Below are positions 7,168 through 13,221 of a stretch of 35,533 nucleotides of DNA, piece after piece. This DNA is from a virus. A program made the position numbers and the translations under genes. Every line of letters begins with the position of its first letter. The stretch's first letter is position 1. The stretch is taken from positions 1 through 35,533 of IMG/VR virus record IMGVR_UViG_3300045738_000960; one strand, 5' to 3'. The notes below the pieces were generated by a model. That model was given only the letters and a program-made list of their open reading frames with translations, was not told where the DNA came from and did not search any database.

Positions 7168-7197
7168 CTGCCCTGGAGGAGGTGGCCTCCAGGGCAG
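7168..7197. repeat. 12-base-pair inverted repeat upstream of the integrase gene
   Basis: CTGCCCTGGAGG and CCTCCAGGGCAG form a perfect stem with a six-base loop in the gap between the gene at 7213-7374 and the integrase. No U-run follows on the minus strand. It shares the CTGGAGG/CCTCCAG core with the palindrome at 5012-5036. It could be an operator or a hairpin that limits read-through or protects the integrase mRNA. Confidence 0.7.
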
Positions 7198-7212
7198 GGG
7201 CTGGTCCAGGCT

Positions 7213-7374
7213 TTAGCTGGCGGGGAGGGCCACCACCTTGGTGACCCTGTAAGGGGACCCCCCGCCGCAGGGCCGGTCCACTACCAGCCCCTCGGTCATG
7301 GCCACCGAGGTGGTCTCAGTGTGGACCAGACCTTTGAGGGCCCCGCCAGTGAAGGTCCGCGTGACTTGGTACAT
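7213..7374 (-). CDS. Small protein upstream of the integrase, function unknown
   Basis: A 53-residue, beta-rich protein (YQVTRTFTGGALKGLVHTE at the N-terminus) of a compact type often seen among small phage proteins; I cannot name a function. The ATG at 7374 has AAGGAG seven bases upstream. It is the first gene after the promoter at 7431-7459 and precedes the integrase. An excisionase would fit this position, but the sequence shows no clear winged helix. Confidence 0.6.
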   Translation of the reverse strand: MYQVTRTFTGGALKGLVHTETTSVAMTEGLVVDRPCGGGSPYRVTKVVALPAS

Positions 7375-7419
7375 GGTTGCTCTCCTTGCCTCCGGGCCTT
7401 GGTCCCTGGCCCCTGTGCC

Positions 7420-7471
7420 TTGTAAAGGCAATCTTAACAACGTCAAGTGCTTTTGTAAAGGGTTTATTAAC
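7420..7471 (-). promoter_or_regulatory. Paired copies of TTGTAAAGG-N5-TTAAC, candidate operator
   Basis: On the plus strand TTGTAAAGG, five variable bases and TTAAC occur at 7420-7438 and again at 7453-7471, exactly 33 bases apart, close to three helical turns. The copies overlap the promoter elements at 7431-7459. A third copy with the same spacing lies at 9128-9146. Repeats placed this way look like binding sites for a repressor, possibly the XRE protein encoded at 5375-5575. Confidence 0.5.
7431..7459 (-). promoter_or_regulatory. Candidate sigma70-type promoter of the integrase operon
   Basis: The minus strand reads TTTACA (7459-7454), a 17-base spacer and TAAGAT (7436-7431). These are acceptable -35 and -10 hexamers with optimal spacing. 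Transcription would begin near 7424, about 50 bases before the gene at 7213-7374. The surrounding A/T-rich sequence stands out from the GC-rich genome. Confidence 0.5.
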
Positions 7472-7814
7472 GAGGGCCGCCCCGCTTCTCACCCCGCCGC
7501 CGCTTGCCAAAGTTGTGGGGCCCGAGGTCCGGCAGCTCGGCGTCCGGGAAAGTCTCGGACATCCACCGATACCAGGACCGGGTCCGCTCATAGATGGTCT
7601 GCCGGGTGGAGGGGGAGAAGTCCATGGCGTAGAGCCAATCAATTAGGTGGGACTGCTGGAGGTTGACGAGGGGGGACCCGGCCACCACCCAGCTGAGGGC
7701 CCATCGGGTGTTGGTGACGGTCCGGGCGGAGGCGTCCGAGGCCTCCAGGGATGCGACAAAGGCAGCCGCATACTCCTCAGACCTTGACCGTTGAAACGGG
7801 CCAAGATGGTCCAT
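7467..7814 (-). CDS. Stand-alone integrase-type core-binding (SAM-like) domain protein
   Basis: A 115-residue protein that looks like the N-terminal core-binding domain of a tyrosine recombinase without the catalytic domain: an N-terminal helix, a Thr-rich turn before a long helix (ARTVTNTRWALSWV), a Leu-Ile-Asp-Trp-Leu segment, then a final helix with RSWYRWMSE. It ends in a basic tail (KRRRGEKR). The ATG at 7814 has GGAGG eight bases upstream; the frame is open back to an ATG at 7961, but that stretch is less protein-like. It lies between the repeat-rich control region and the integrase operon, so it may bind those repeats or assist the integrase. Confidence 0.6.
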   Translation of the reverse strand: MDHLGPFQRSRSEEYAAAFVASLEASDASARTVTNTRWALSWVVAGSPLVNLQQSHLIDWLYAMDFSPSTRQTIYERTRSWYRWMSETFPDAELPDLGPHNFGKRRRGEKRGGPR

Positions 7815-8006
7815 CCCCATATCCTCCACTTCCACCCAAACAATGAGGGCCCCCGAAGTTGGCCCGGCGTCCCCGTAACGAAACACCGGGCCGGTTACGG
7901 CGGCCCATCCCCAGAAGAATAGCGGCCCGCTCCCATTGTCTGCAAGCCCTGGCCAAATCATTTAGTGGCGCGGTTTATGGGGATTCCACGAAAATGCCGG
8001 GGCCAG

Positions 8007-8170
8007 AGTCTCCATGAGGGAAAGTGGTCCCGGTGGGTCAAAGTCTCCATGAGGCAAAGCGGTCAAAGTCTCCATGAGGCAAAGATGCCTGGCGGGCCCG
8101 AGGGCTTTTTGGAGACCCCTGGCCAAATTAAAAAAGTCTCCATGAGGGAAAAACCAAAGTCTCCATGAGG
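8007..8170 (+). repeat. Five iteron-like direct repeats
   Basis: The 13-base core AGTCTCCATGAGG occurs at 8007-8019, 8042-8054, 8067-8079, 8135-8147 and 8158-8170, always in the same direction. It is usually preceded by AA and followed by C or G and AAA. The distances between starts are 35, 25, 68 and 23 bases. Direct repeats of this size next to an A/T-rich patch are typical of iteron origins or of arm-type integrase sites. I found no further copy elsewhere in the window. Confidence 0.9.
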
Positions 8171-8201
8171 GAAAACCGATTTTCTACCTGGTTGAACACC
8201 C

Positions 8202-8255
8202 CCCCCTGGCCAAATTTGGCCACCCCCCCCTTTGGGCCAGAATTTGGCCAGGGGG
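8202..8255. repeat. 15-base-pair inverted repeat with embedded 16-base palindrome
   Basis: CCCCCTGGCCAAATT (8202-8216) and AATTTGGCCAGGGGG (8241-8255) form a perfect 15-base-pair stem. Inside, TGGCCAAATTTGGCCA (8207-8222) is a perfect 16-base palindrome flanked by C8 runs. Single half-sites TGGCCAAA or TTTGGCCA also occur at 7950, 8120, 8243 and 8386. The 16-base palindrome has the size of parS sites, and a ParB-family protein is encoded at 1994-3046. Confidence 0.9.
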
Positions 8256-8443
8256 TCTAGGCGTAAAAAGTCATTGAGGCTCGTGCCTGGACCGTGCCAT
8301 TGACCTTTCCGCGGAAGAATGAAACAGACCCCAGACCGAGACTGAGAGAAGGACGTAACGCCTCTAGCCCCTCCGATTGCCCCGGTTTGGCCACCCCCCT
8401 CCAGGCTCCCGGCCCTCCGATTTTGTAGGTGTGAGCCGCGCCA

Positions 8444-8734
8444 CTATTCCGGCCTAAATTCCCGGAATGTGATGGGCCCGGAGAAGTCCTCCAGGTTAGG
8501 GCCATACACCCCACTGATATGCCAGTCCCGGCCACAGATAATCGACTCCCCCACAATCATGGCGGACGCCGATGGGAAGTCCCGGAGGACCACTCCCCCA
8601 TCAAAGCATCGGACCTCACCCACCGGCTCGGATACCTCCGAGGTCATAATGGCCCCCAGCAAAAGGCCGAAGGCGAATCCCAGGCATATCCCCGCCGCCA
8701 TTCCGACCCCGAGGATTCGTAATCTGCGGCCCAT
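8444..8734 (-). CDS. Small membrane-anchored protein
   Basis: A 96-residue protein with a basic N-terminus (MGRRLR) and one strongly hydrophobic segment (about residues 8-30, GVGMAAGICLGFAFGLLLGAIM), followed by a soluble part with two Cys residues. This is a signal anchor or an uncleaved signal peptide. Its ATG overlaps the stop of the gene at 8734-8994 as TAATG. It is the last gene of the late operon, where lysis genes are often found, so a holin- or spanin-like role is possible but not shown. Confidence 0.6.
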   Translation of the reverse strand: MGRRLRILGVGMAAGICLGFAFGLLLGAIMTSEVSEPVGEVRCFDGGVVLRDFPSASAMIVGESIICGRDWHISGVYGPNLEDFSGPITFREFRPE

Positions 8735-8994
8735 TATTCGTCCACCTCCGGTCCCACCGCCGCCGTCGCATCCGCCAGCTCCGCGATTTGCTGGTCTACC
8801 AGGACGGCCCCGGCCCGGAACCATCGGACCCAATTCCGGGTCATCTCCATCCGCTGCCAACGGGTGGCCATGTTGGCCATCACTGGCAGCCAGACGGCCC
8901 GCATGGCATCAATGGGGGCGGCGAAGTAGCGTACCTCCTGGGGCCCCTTGCTCTGCTTTTTAAGGGTCTCGGCAAGCTCTTTTTCCAGTTGCAT
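8734..8994 (-). CDS. Late gene of unknown function
   Basis: An 86-residue, largely helical protein with a charged N-terminal helix, a Trp-rich middle (ATRWQRMEMTRNWVRWFRAG) and an acidic end. GAGGA lies close before the ATG. It is coupled to the membrane protein gene at 8444-8734 and follows the terminator at 9085-9123, so it needs read-through or its own promoter. No family recognised. Confidence 0.55.
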   Translation of the reverse strand: MQLEKELAETLKKQSKGPQEVRYFAAPIDAMRAVWLPVMANMATRWQRMEMTRNWVRWFRAGAVLVDQQIAELADATAAVGPEVDE

Positions 8995-9084
8995 AATTCC
9001 TCGATTATCGTTGATTTTCTTGAGGCTAAAAACTTGATTGTTGGGGTCGGCAGATTTTCGGCCACAGGTTAATCACCTGAGAAC

Positions 9085-9123
9085 AAAAAACCCCGTAAAC
9101 GGCTCCACAGCGCCGCCACGGGG
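9085..9123 (-). terminator. Rho-independent terminator in the late operon
   Basis: On the minus strand CCCCGT (9123-9118) pairs with ACGGGG (9096-9091), with an inner GGC/GCC pairing in the loop, followed by six T residues (9090-9085). It lies after the gene at 9161-9481 and before two small late genes. Confidence 0.85.
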
Positions 9124-9127
9124 ATTC

Positions 9128-9146
9128 TTGTAAAGGGTTGCTTAAC
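9128..9146 (-). promoter_or_regulatory. Third copy of TTGTAAAGG-N5-TTAAC
   Basis: The sequence TTGTAAAGG GTTGC TTAAC matches the two copies at 7420-7438 and 7453-7471 in order and spacing. It lies between the stop of the gene at 9161-9481 and the terminator at 9085-9123. No good -10 hexamer follows, so it is more likely a protein-binding site than a promoter. Confidence 0.4.
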
Positions 9147-9160
9147 GCGGTTTTAGGCCG

Positions 9161-9481
9161 TCACAAGGGGGGCCCGGCCACCCACCAGGACCCACCACCG
9201 AGGGCCCCCAGGATACCGAGCAGCACCGCGATTTGTTTACCCCCGATGTTGATGGAGATGCCACCGGAGGGCCGGTCCGCCAGGGCCTCCACTAGGTCCG
9301 CGATGGCTCCGGTCAGCTCATCAATGGCGTCCCCCTGGACCCCTACCTCCTCCAGGACGGCGCCCATCACGATGAGCTGGGCGTCCCCGTCATGCTGCTC
9401 CCGCTCCACCCCATTCCATCGGGTGACGGCCCCTTTGATGATTGCCCGAGCGGTGGAGTGGTCCTTGTGTTCCCTGGCCAT
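9161..9481 (-). CDS. Late protein with C-terminal membrane segment, possible holin
   Basis: A 106-residue protein. A charged N-terminal half (residues 1-75, with many Glu, Asp and His) is followed by one hydrophobic segment near the C-terminus (about 82-103, IAVLLGILGALGGGSWWVAG). The single C-terminal membrane helix and the position after the tail fibre genes suggest a lysis or membrane role such as a holin, but I cannot assign a holin class. Its start overlaps the stop of the His-rich fibre gene. Confidence 0.6.
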   Translation of the reverse strand: MAREHKDHSTARAIIKGAVTRWNGVEREQHDGDAQLIVMGAVLEEVGVQGDAIDELTGAIADLVEALADRPSGGISINIGGKQIAVLLGILGALGGGSWWVAGPPL

Positions 9482-10374
9482 TATGTGGCCTCCACGGCGG
9501 TCAAGGTGGACCCGGCCTTAATGGTGCTGTTATGGGCAACCGAGGTATTCTGTGCGAATTGCAGAACACAATCCCCCGGCGTGGACCCGTTCCGAATAGA
9601 CCCTCTGACGAGCAGCGTACAGGACCCACCATTACCCAAGCCCACGGGCGTCGTATTAGGCCCGGTCCGGTTCCCTTCCATCTGGACCTCGCTCACCTTA
9701 TTGGGGGCAATCTCGGCCACATCCATCCCTATGACCCCATGAGACACAGTAGCCCCGGATGGGCCGATGACGGTTACTTTCATATCCGCATTAGTGTCCC
9801 CATCCTCCTGGACGAAAAGGGTCATCTCAAAGGCCCAGTCCTCATTGGCCCCGACTGCAAATTTAAGCTCTGCGTGGCTTGTCACCGTGGTGGTGGCGTT
9901 GCGGTGTTCGTCGGCAGAAGCCACCACGGCGGTGGGGGGCTCATGGTGGTCATTGGCATTTACGCCGGTCAATTCGCTGTGCGCCTCGGTTGAGTGGCTG
10001 CCGAGGGAGTGGCTCTGGGCGTGGTCATTGGCGTTTGAGTGGTGGTCCGAGGCTCCCACGCCAGTCAATTCGCTGTGAGCCTCAGTGGAGTGGCTGCCGA
10101 GGGAGTGGCTCTGGGCATGGTGGACATCGGCTCCCTCGGTGGCGTGGATGACGCCCAGGAGGTCCCAGGTAGACCCGTTGTCTCGGTAGAGGGCCTCCCC
10201 TCCGCCGCCCCCGGCAGCGCCGTCCGAGGCGATGGCCAATACCCCCGCGTTGCCCGCTGTCGGCAGGCTGGCGAAGGCCACCCGGTTGGGAAAGGCCGCA
10301 TTGAGCAGATTGTCCGATACCTCATCAAGGTCGGCCACCGGCCCGGTATACGCTGGAGTCTCATCAAAGGCCAT
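9481..10374 (-). CDS. His-rich tail fibre or tip protein
   Basis: A 297-residue probable receptor-binding or fibre protein. Residues 82-145 contain two copies of a 32-residue repeat with several His-x-His and Ser-His pairs (HAQSHSLGSHSTEAHSEL). HxH repeats in phage fibres such as those of T4 bind iron along a trimeric shaft. The N-terminus (residues 1-80) resembles the adaptor or attachment part seen in small fibres (a Tyr-Arg-Asp-Asn-Gly-Ser-Thr-Trp turn), and the C-terminal half is beta-rich. GGGAG lies six bases before the ATG. Confidence 0.7.
   Translation of the reverse strand: MAFDETPAYTGPVADLDEVSDNLLNAAFPNRVAFASLPTAGNAGVLAIASDGAAGGGGGEALYRDNGSTWDLLGVIHATEGADVHHAQSHSLGSHSTEAHSELTGVGASDHHSNANDHAQSHSLGSHSTEAHSELTGVNANDHHEPPTAVVASADEHRNATTTVTSHAELKFAVGANEDWAFEMTLFVQEDGDTNADMKVTVIGPSGATVSHGVIGMDVAEIAPNKVSEVQMEGNRTGPNTTPVGLGNGGSCTLLVRGSIRNGSTPGDCVLQFAQNTSVAHNSTIKAGSTLTAVEAT
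9963..10120 (-). repeat. 96-base in-frame tandem repeat in the His-rich fibre gene
   Basis: Bases 9963-10024 and 10059-10120 are nearly identical and lie 96 bases apart, encoding two 32-residue His-rich shaft units. The match is much closer at DNA level than needed for protein conservation, which suggests a recent duplication or unequal exchange. Confidence 0.85.
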
Positions 10375-10384
10375 GGGTGTCTCC

Positions 10385-10873
10385 CTATCCCACTGTGAGC
10401 TGGATAACTATGGTCATATCCTTGGTCCCGGCGCTATTGTCAAAGTCGATAATTGCCCGGTTGAATAGCTCCCCCGTCCCGAGCGTTGAGCTGGCTGTGG
10501 AGTGGCCGAATAGCCCGACCTCCTTGAGGTAGTCGGTAATATCGGCAGCTGCGAAGAATGTACGGAACTGGACCTCATTGGAGGTCCGTATGGTGGAGGT
10601 GATGACGTTGCGCTTGGTCCCGGTGTTGAGGTCGGTGTCCCCGATGACGGCGGCGGTGTTATCGGTCCCGACCTCACAATACGTTATGCCCGTGTCAAAT
10701 CCCGACTCCTCCATGAGCATCCGGGTCACCAGGACCTTGCCGGATGTCACAATGAGATTATGGACCAGCTCCTCCGATAGGACCTCTCCGGTCTCCGGGT
10801 CTGACCCGATGACCAGGACATTCACATGGAGGGGGAAGTCCTCCCACAACTCAGGGGCCGGGATGGTGGTCAT
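10385..10873 (-). CDS. Probable baseplate or fibre-associated structural protein
   Basis: A 162-residue, beta-rich acidic protein. Its ATG overlaps the stop of the preceding gene as ATGA, within the tail tip cluster. The sequence has a regular alternation of hydrophobic and polar residues and a GTDNTA motif typical of phage tail fibre or appendage domains, but I cannot name the family. It probably forms part of the tail tip together with the His-rich fibre. Confidence 0.55.
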   Translation of the reverse strand: MTTIPAPELWEDFPLHVNVLVIGSDPETGEVLSEELVHNLIVTSGKVLVTRMLMEESGFDTGITYCEVGTDNTAAVIGDTDLNTGTKRNVITSTIRTSNEVQFRTFFAAADITDYLKEVGLFGHSTASSTLGTGELFNRAIIDFDNSAGTKDMTIVIQLTVG

Positions 10874-11250
10874 TCGGGGGCCTCTCCTTGCTCACCGCTG
10901 GCGCTGCCAGGGCTGTCTGGACCATCTGGCCCACTTGCCCCGTTGGACCCGGACGCCCCCGCTGTGGCGCTCTCAGAACTGACCTCGGTGGCTGCTATAA
11001 GGCGGTTGTATTCTGCCACGAAGTCTCGGAGCTGCTTTTTTAACCGGCGGGCCTCTCCCAGCGCCTTGCTGGAGGCCTCAAGATTGTCCATCATCTGGTG
11101 GGTCTGGGCGGTGATTATGACGCTGCCAATCCCCACTTTGAGGGCCTTGATGTGGGTGGCCAGGGCTCCCTTGGCAATCTCCTCCAGCTCACCCTCGGCC
11201 AGGTCCTTGAGGTCCAGATACTCGGGCAGTATGTCTATGATGTCGGGCAT
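10870..11250 (-). CDS. Tail-region protein with coiled coil and collagen-like end
   Basis: A 126-residue protein. Residues 1-95 are helical, with an acidic start (DIIDILPEYLDLKDLAEGELEE) and a likely coiled coil around residues 55-90. The C-terminal 30 residues are Gly-rich triplets (GASGPDGPDSPG) like a short collagen-type linker. GGAGG lies six bases before the ATG at 11250. Position suggests an assembly or connector part of the tail tip. A similar Gly-Pro-Asp linker occurs in the capsid-region protein at 20668-21084. Confidence 0.6.
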   Translation of the reverse strand: MPDIIDILPEYLDLKDLAEGELEEIAKGALATHIKALKVGIGSVIITAQTHQMMDNLEASSKALGEARRLKKQLRDFVAEYNRLIAATEVSSESATAGASGSNGASGPDGPDSPGSASGEQGEAPE

Positions 11251-11293
11251 GGTTTCCTCCACTATTTAGTTGGGCTCCAGCTCACCGGCTGGG

Positions 11294-11569
11294 CTATGCT
11301 GCCGGTCCCAGGTTGGTAACATCTACTTGCTCCCGCGTCTGCCGGGAGCGCTTGTCCTGGTAGCTGTTGACCAGCTGGGCCAGGGTCTCATCCGAGAGGC
11401 GTTGCTGCATCTCCTCCACCGTCCGGGTGTCGGGAAGCTGCTCGGGCCCCTTTCCCTCGGGCCATCCACCTCTGGGCTCCTGGGTCATCGTATGGTCCCC
11501 CTCCCAGGGGTAATGGTCCACCAGGGTGTCCCGGACCAGCTGGCGCGTTGCTGCCGGTGTTAGGGCCAT
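11294..11569 (-). CDS. Small tail-region protein of unknown function
   Basis: A 91-residue charged helical protein with a segment resembling a degradation-prone or scaffolding linker (VEEMQQRLSDETLAQLVNSYQDKRSRQ, given here only in part as evidence of its helical character). It starts two bases after the stop of the large fibre gene. No family recognised; it may be a fibre chaperone or a small virion protein. Confidence 0.5.
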   Translation of the reverse strand: MALTPAATRQLVRDTLVDHYPWEGDHTMTQEPRGGWPEGKGPEQLPDTRTVEEMQQRLSDETLAQLVNSYQDKRSRQTREQVDVTNLGPAA

Positions 11570-11570
11570 T

Positions 11571-13208
11571 TTAGGCCTCCTCTGCTAGGGCTATTACAAG
11601 GTCAAGCATCTCGGGCGTAATCCGCCGCCCCTTAAACTCTATCCACTCATCGGTCACCGCGAACACTGGCCTGGCATCCTCCGCCACCAGGTCGGGATTC
11701 TTCCAGAGGGACACTCCATCCTCCCACCTGGAATCATAACCTACGGCCCATCCCACGGGGTATCGTGGGTAAAGCTCGGACTCCAGCATCCTCCATTTGT
11801 TGGCCATCGTTATCTCTGCCCCGTTGACCAGGTCGGCCCAGACGTTGGCCCATTGGAAGTTAGTCTGGGTCCCCAGGTCGGCCCCGCCATCGGTCAAGGG
11901 AATCAGGTCCTTGTTAAAGGCAAAGGAATCCTCACTCTCATCCCAGCTCATCACCGGGTCCCCCGAGACCCCTACATGGAGGAGGCTGTGGTCCACATCG
12001 GTACTGCCCAGCGTTAGGTAATAATTAGCGGTGTCCCCGCCTGCCAGAGTCTCCATAATAATGCCGTGTTGATTCGTTGTGGACCCGGCCCCGCCGCCGC
12101 CATCCAGGATTCTAATTGCTGATAGCTCTACCGCTGTGATGTTGGTACTGGCGGCGGGGGCCCTCATGGTGTATTGAGTCGCCTGGTCAATCTGTAGGGT
12201 CCCGGTACTCGTAAGGGTCATTGGTGTGCTTAGGATTTGGGCCACTAAAAAGGTGACGGTGGTGGTCCCGGTATAGTTCAAAGAGTACCCGCCGAATTCT
12301 AGTAGGCTGTATCGTGCGTTGGCCGCCGATGCAATTGTGGGAGCCTCGGTTTTAAAGCTATGGACCGCCCCACCACCAGTGGATGCGAGGTTACGCGTGG
12401 AGACTTGGTAATAAGTTGATACATCATTCGCCATCTTTAAGGCGTCCGTGTCATCCACGGCCAGGGTCACCACCAAGCTCCCGGCAGCTGCCAAGGTCAG
12501 GTCCCCTACCGTAGTGCCCCAGGTGGCTGCCGCCGCGCTGGTGATGGTCAATGCTCCGGTCGAACTATCAAGGACGGTAGCCTCTTGGAATTGGAAGGCA
12601 TTTGCGGAAATGCGTATCCGCTCCCCTTCTCCGGTCCCAATACTTAGCGTGCTTGCTGGAGTCGCTGTACTGCCATAATATTGAAGCCATCCGTGAACGG
12701 GTGCCCCTGGCTCACCAAAAAGTATGCGCTTGTATGAACCTGATGGCGCAAGAAATTGTAAGTCCGTTGCCGAAGCGTGTTCGAGGATTAAAACTGAATT
12801 ACTCGACGCCACTTGGCTTCCGGCATTCCCCTTCCAAATGTGGACGGCGGTACCGTCCGGGCTTGGGAACGACCCGGCAAGGGCAATCATAAGCGCGCCG
12901 GAACCGACCTTTTGCAAATCCAAGAACGTATCGACGCCATCGTTGTAAAGCTCGGCCTGTGCGGTCACCCCTATCTTGAGGGCGGCGTTGTCAGCCAAGA
13001 TGGGGGACGCCACCCAGGCCGGAATCCCTCCCACCACTTGGCTATGGGTATTCGCGGCCCCTATCCCCAGCCGGGAGAGCTGGGTGGCGGAGCTGGCGTA
13101 GAGGAGGTCCCCGGTGGCCTGGCTTTGGAATACGTGCCCAGCTAGGGACTCATATTCCGCCTGGGCCAGGACCGTCCCTTGAGTTAGATGCCCAAATTCG
13201 TCTGCCAT
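11571..13208 (-). CDS. Large tail fibre protein
   Basis: A 545-residue protein rich in Ser, Thr, Ala and Gly with many short beta-strand repeats, typical of trimeric tail fibres. The N-terminus (MADEFGHLTQGTVLAQAEYESLAGH) probably attaches it to the baseplate. The central part (about 100-400) is a repetitive beta shaft. The C-terminal 110 residues contain conserved-looking aromatic turns (WANVWADLVNG, WAVGYDSRWEDG) and may be a tip or chaperone-like domain. The DNA from about 12000 to 12950 is visibly richer in A and T than its neighbours, which fits exchange of host-range modules. Confidence 0.75.
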   Translation of the reverse strand: MADEFGHLTQGTVLAQAEYESLAGHVFQSQATGDLLYASSATQLSRLGIGAANTHSQVVGGIPAWVASPILADNAALKIGVTAQAELYNDGVDTFLDLQKVGSGALMIALAGSFPSPDGTAVHIWKGNAGSQVASSNSVLILEHASATDLQFLAPSGSYKRILFGEPGAPVHGWLQYYGSTATPASTLSIGTGEGERIRISANAFQFQEATVLDSSTGALTITSAAAATWGTTVGDLTLAAAGSLVVTLAVDDTDALKMANDVSTYYQVSTRNLASTGGGAVHSFKTEAPTIASAANARYSLLEFGGYSLNYTGTTTVTFLVAQILSTPMTLTSTGTLQIDQATQYTMRAPAASTNITAVELSAIRILDGGGGAGSTTNQHGIIMETLAGGDTANYYLTLGSTDVDHSLLHVGVSGDPVMSWDESEDSFAFNKDLIPLTDGGADLGTQTNFQWANVWADLVNGAEITMANKWRMLESELYPRYPVGWAVGYDSRWEDGVSLWKNPDLVAEDARPVFAVTDEWIEFKGRRITPEMLDLVIALAEEA

Positions 13209-13221
13209 ATCTCTGCCCCTC

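Larger units (their letters stand above)
7815..8443. other. Gene-free control region (candidate origin, partition or recombination site)
   Basis: This is the only gene-free stretch longer than 300 bases. It separates the end of the late genes from the start of the early genes. It contains five direct repeats (8007-8170), six TGGCCAAA half-sites in both orientations, a 16-base palindrome inside a 15-base-pair inverted repeat, two C8 runs and an A/T-rich patch (about 8125-8136) suitable for strand opening. A frame on the plus strand through the repeats has no ribosome binding site and reads as repeated short peptides, so I do not call it a gene. Confidence 0.7.

Noticed and set aside
7965-8168. 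Plus-strand open frame of 67 codons across the direct repeats
   Set aside because: It has no ribosome binding site, simply translates the repeats into recurring short peptides, and would be the only plus-strand gene.
7981-8180. CRISPR array
   Set aside because: The repeats are only 13-18 bases, the distances vary from 23 to 68 bases, and there are no uniform spacers or cas genes.
8257-8556. Minus-strand open frame of 99 codons overlapping the end of the membrane protein gene
   Set aside because: It lies mostly in the control region, has no ribosome binding site and reads as low-complexity sequence; the overlapping frame 8444-8734 has clear protein features.
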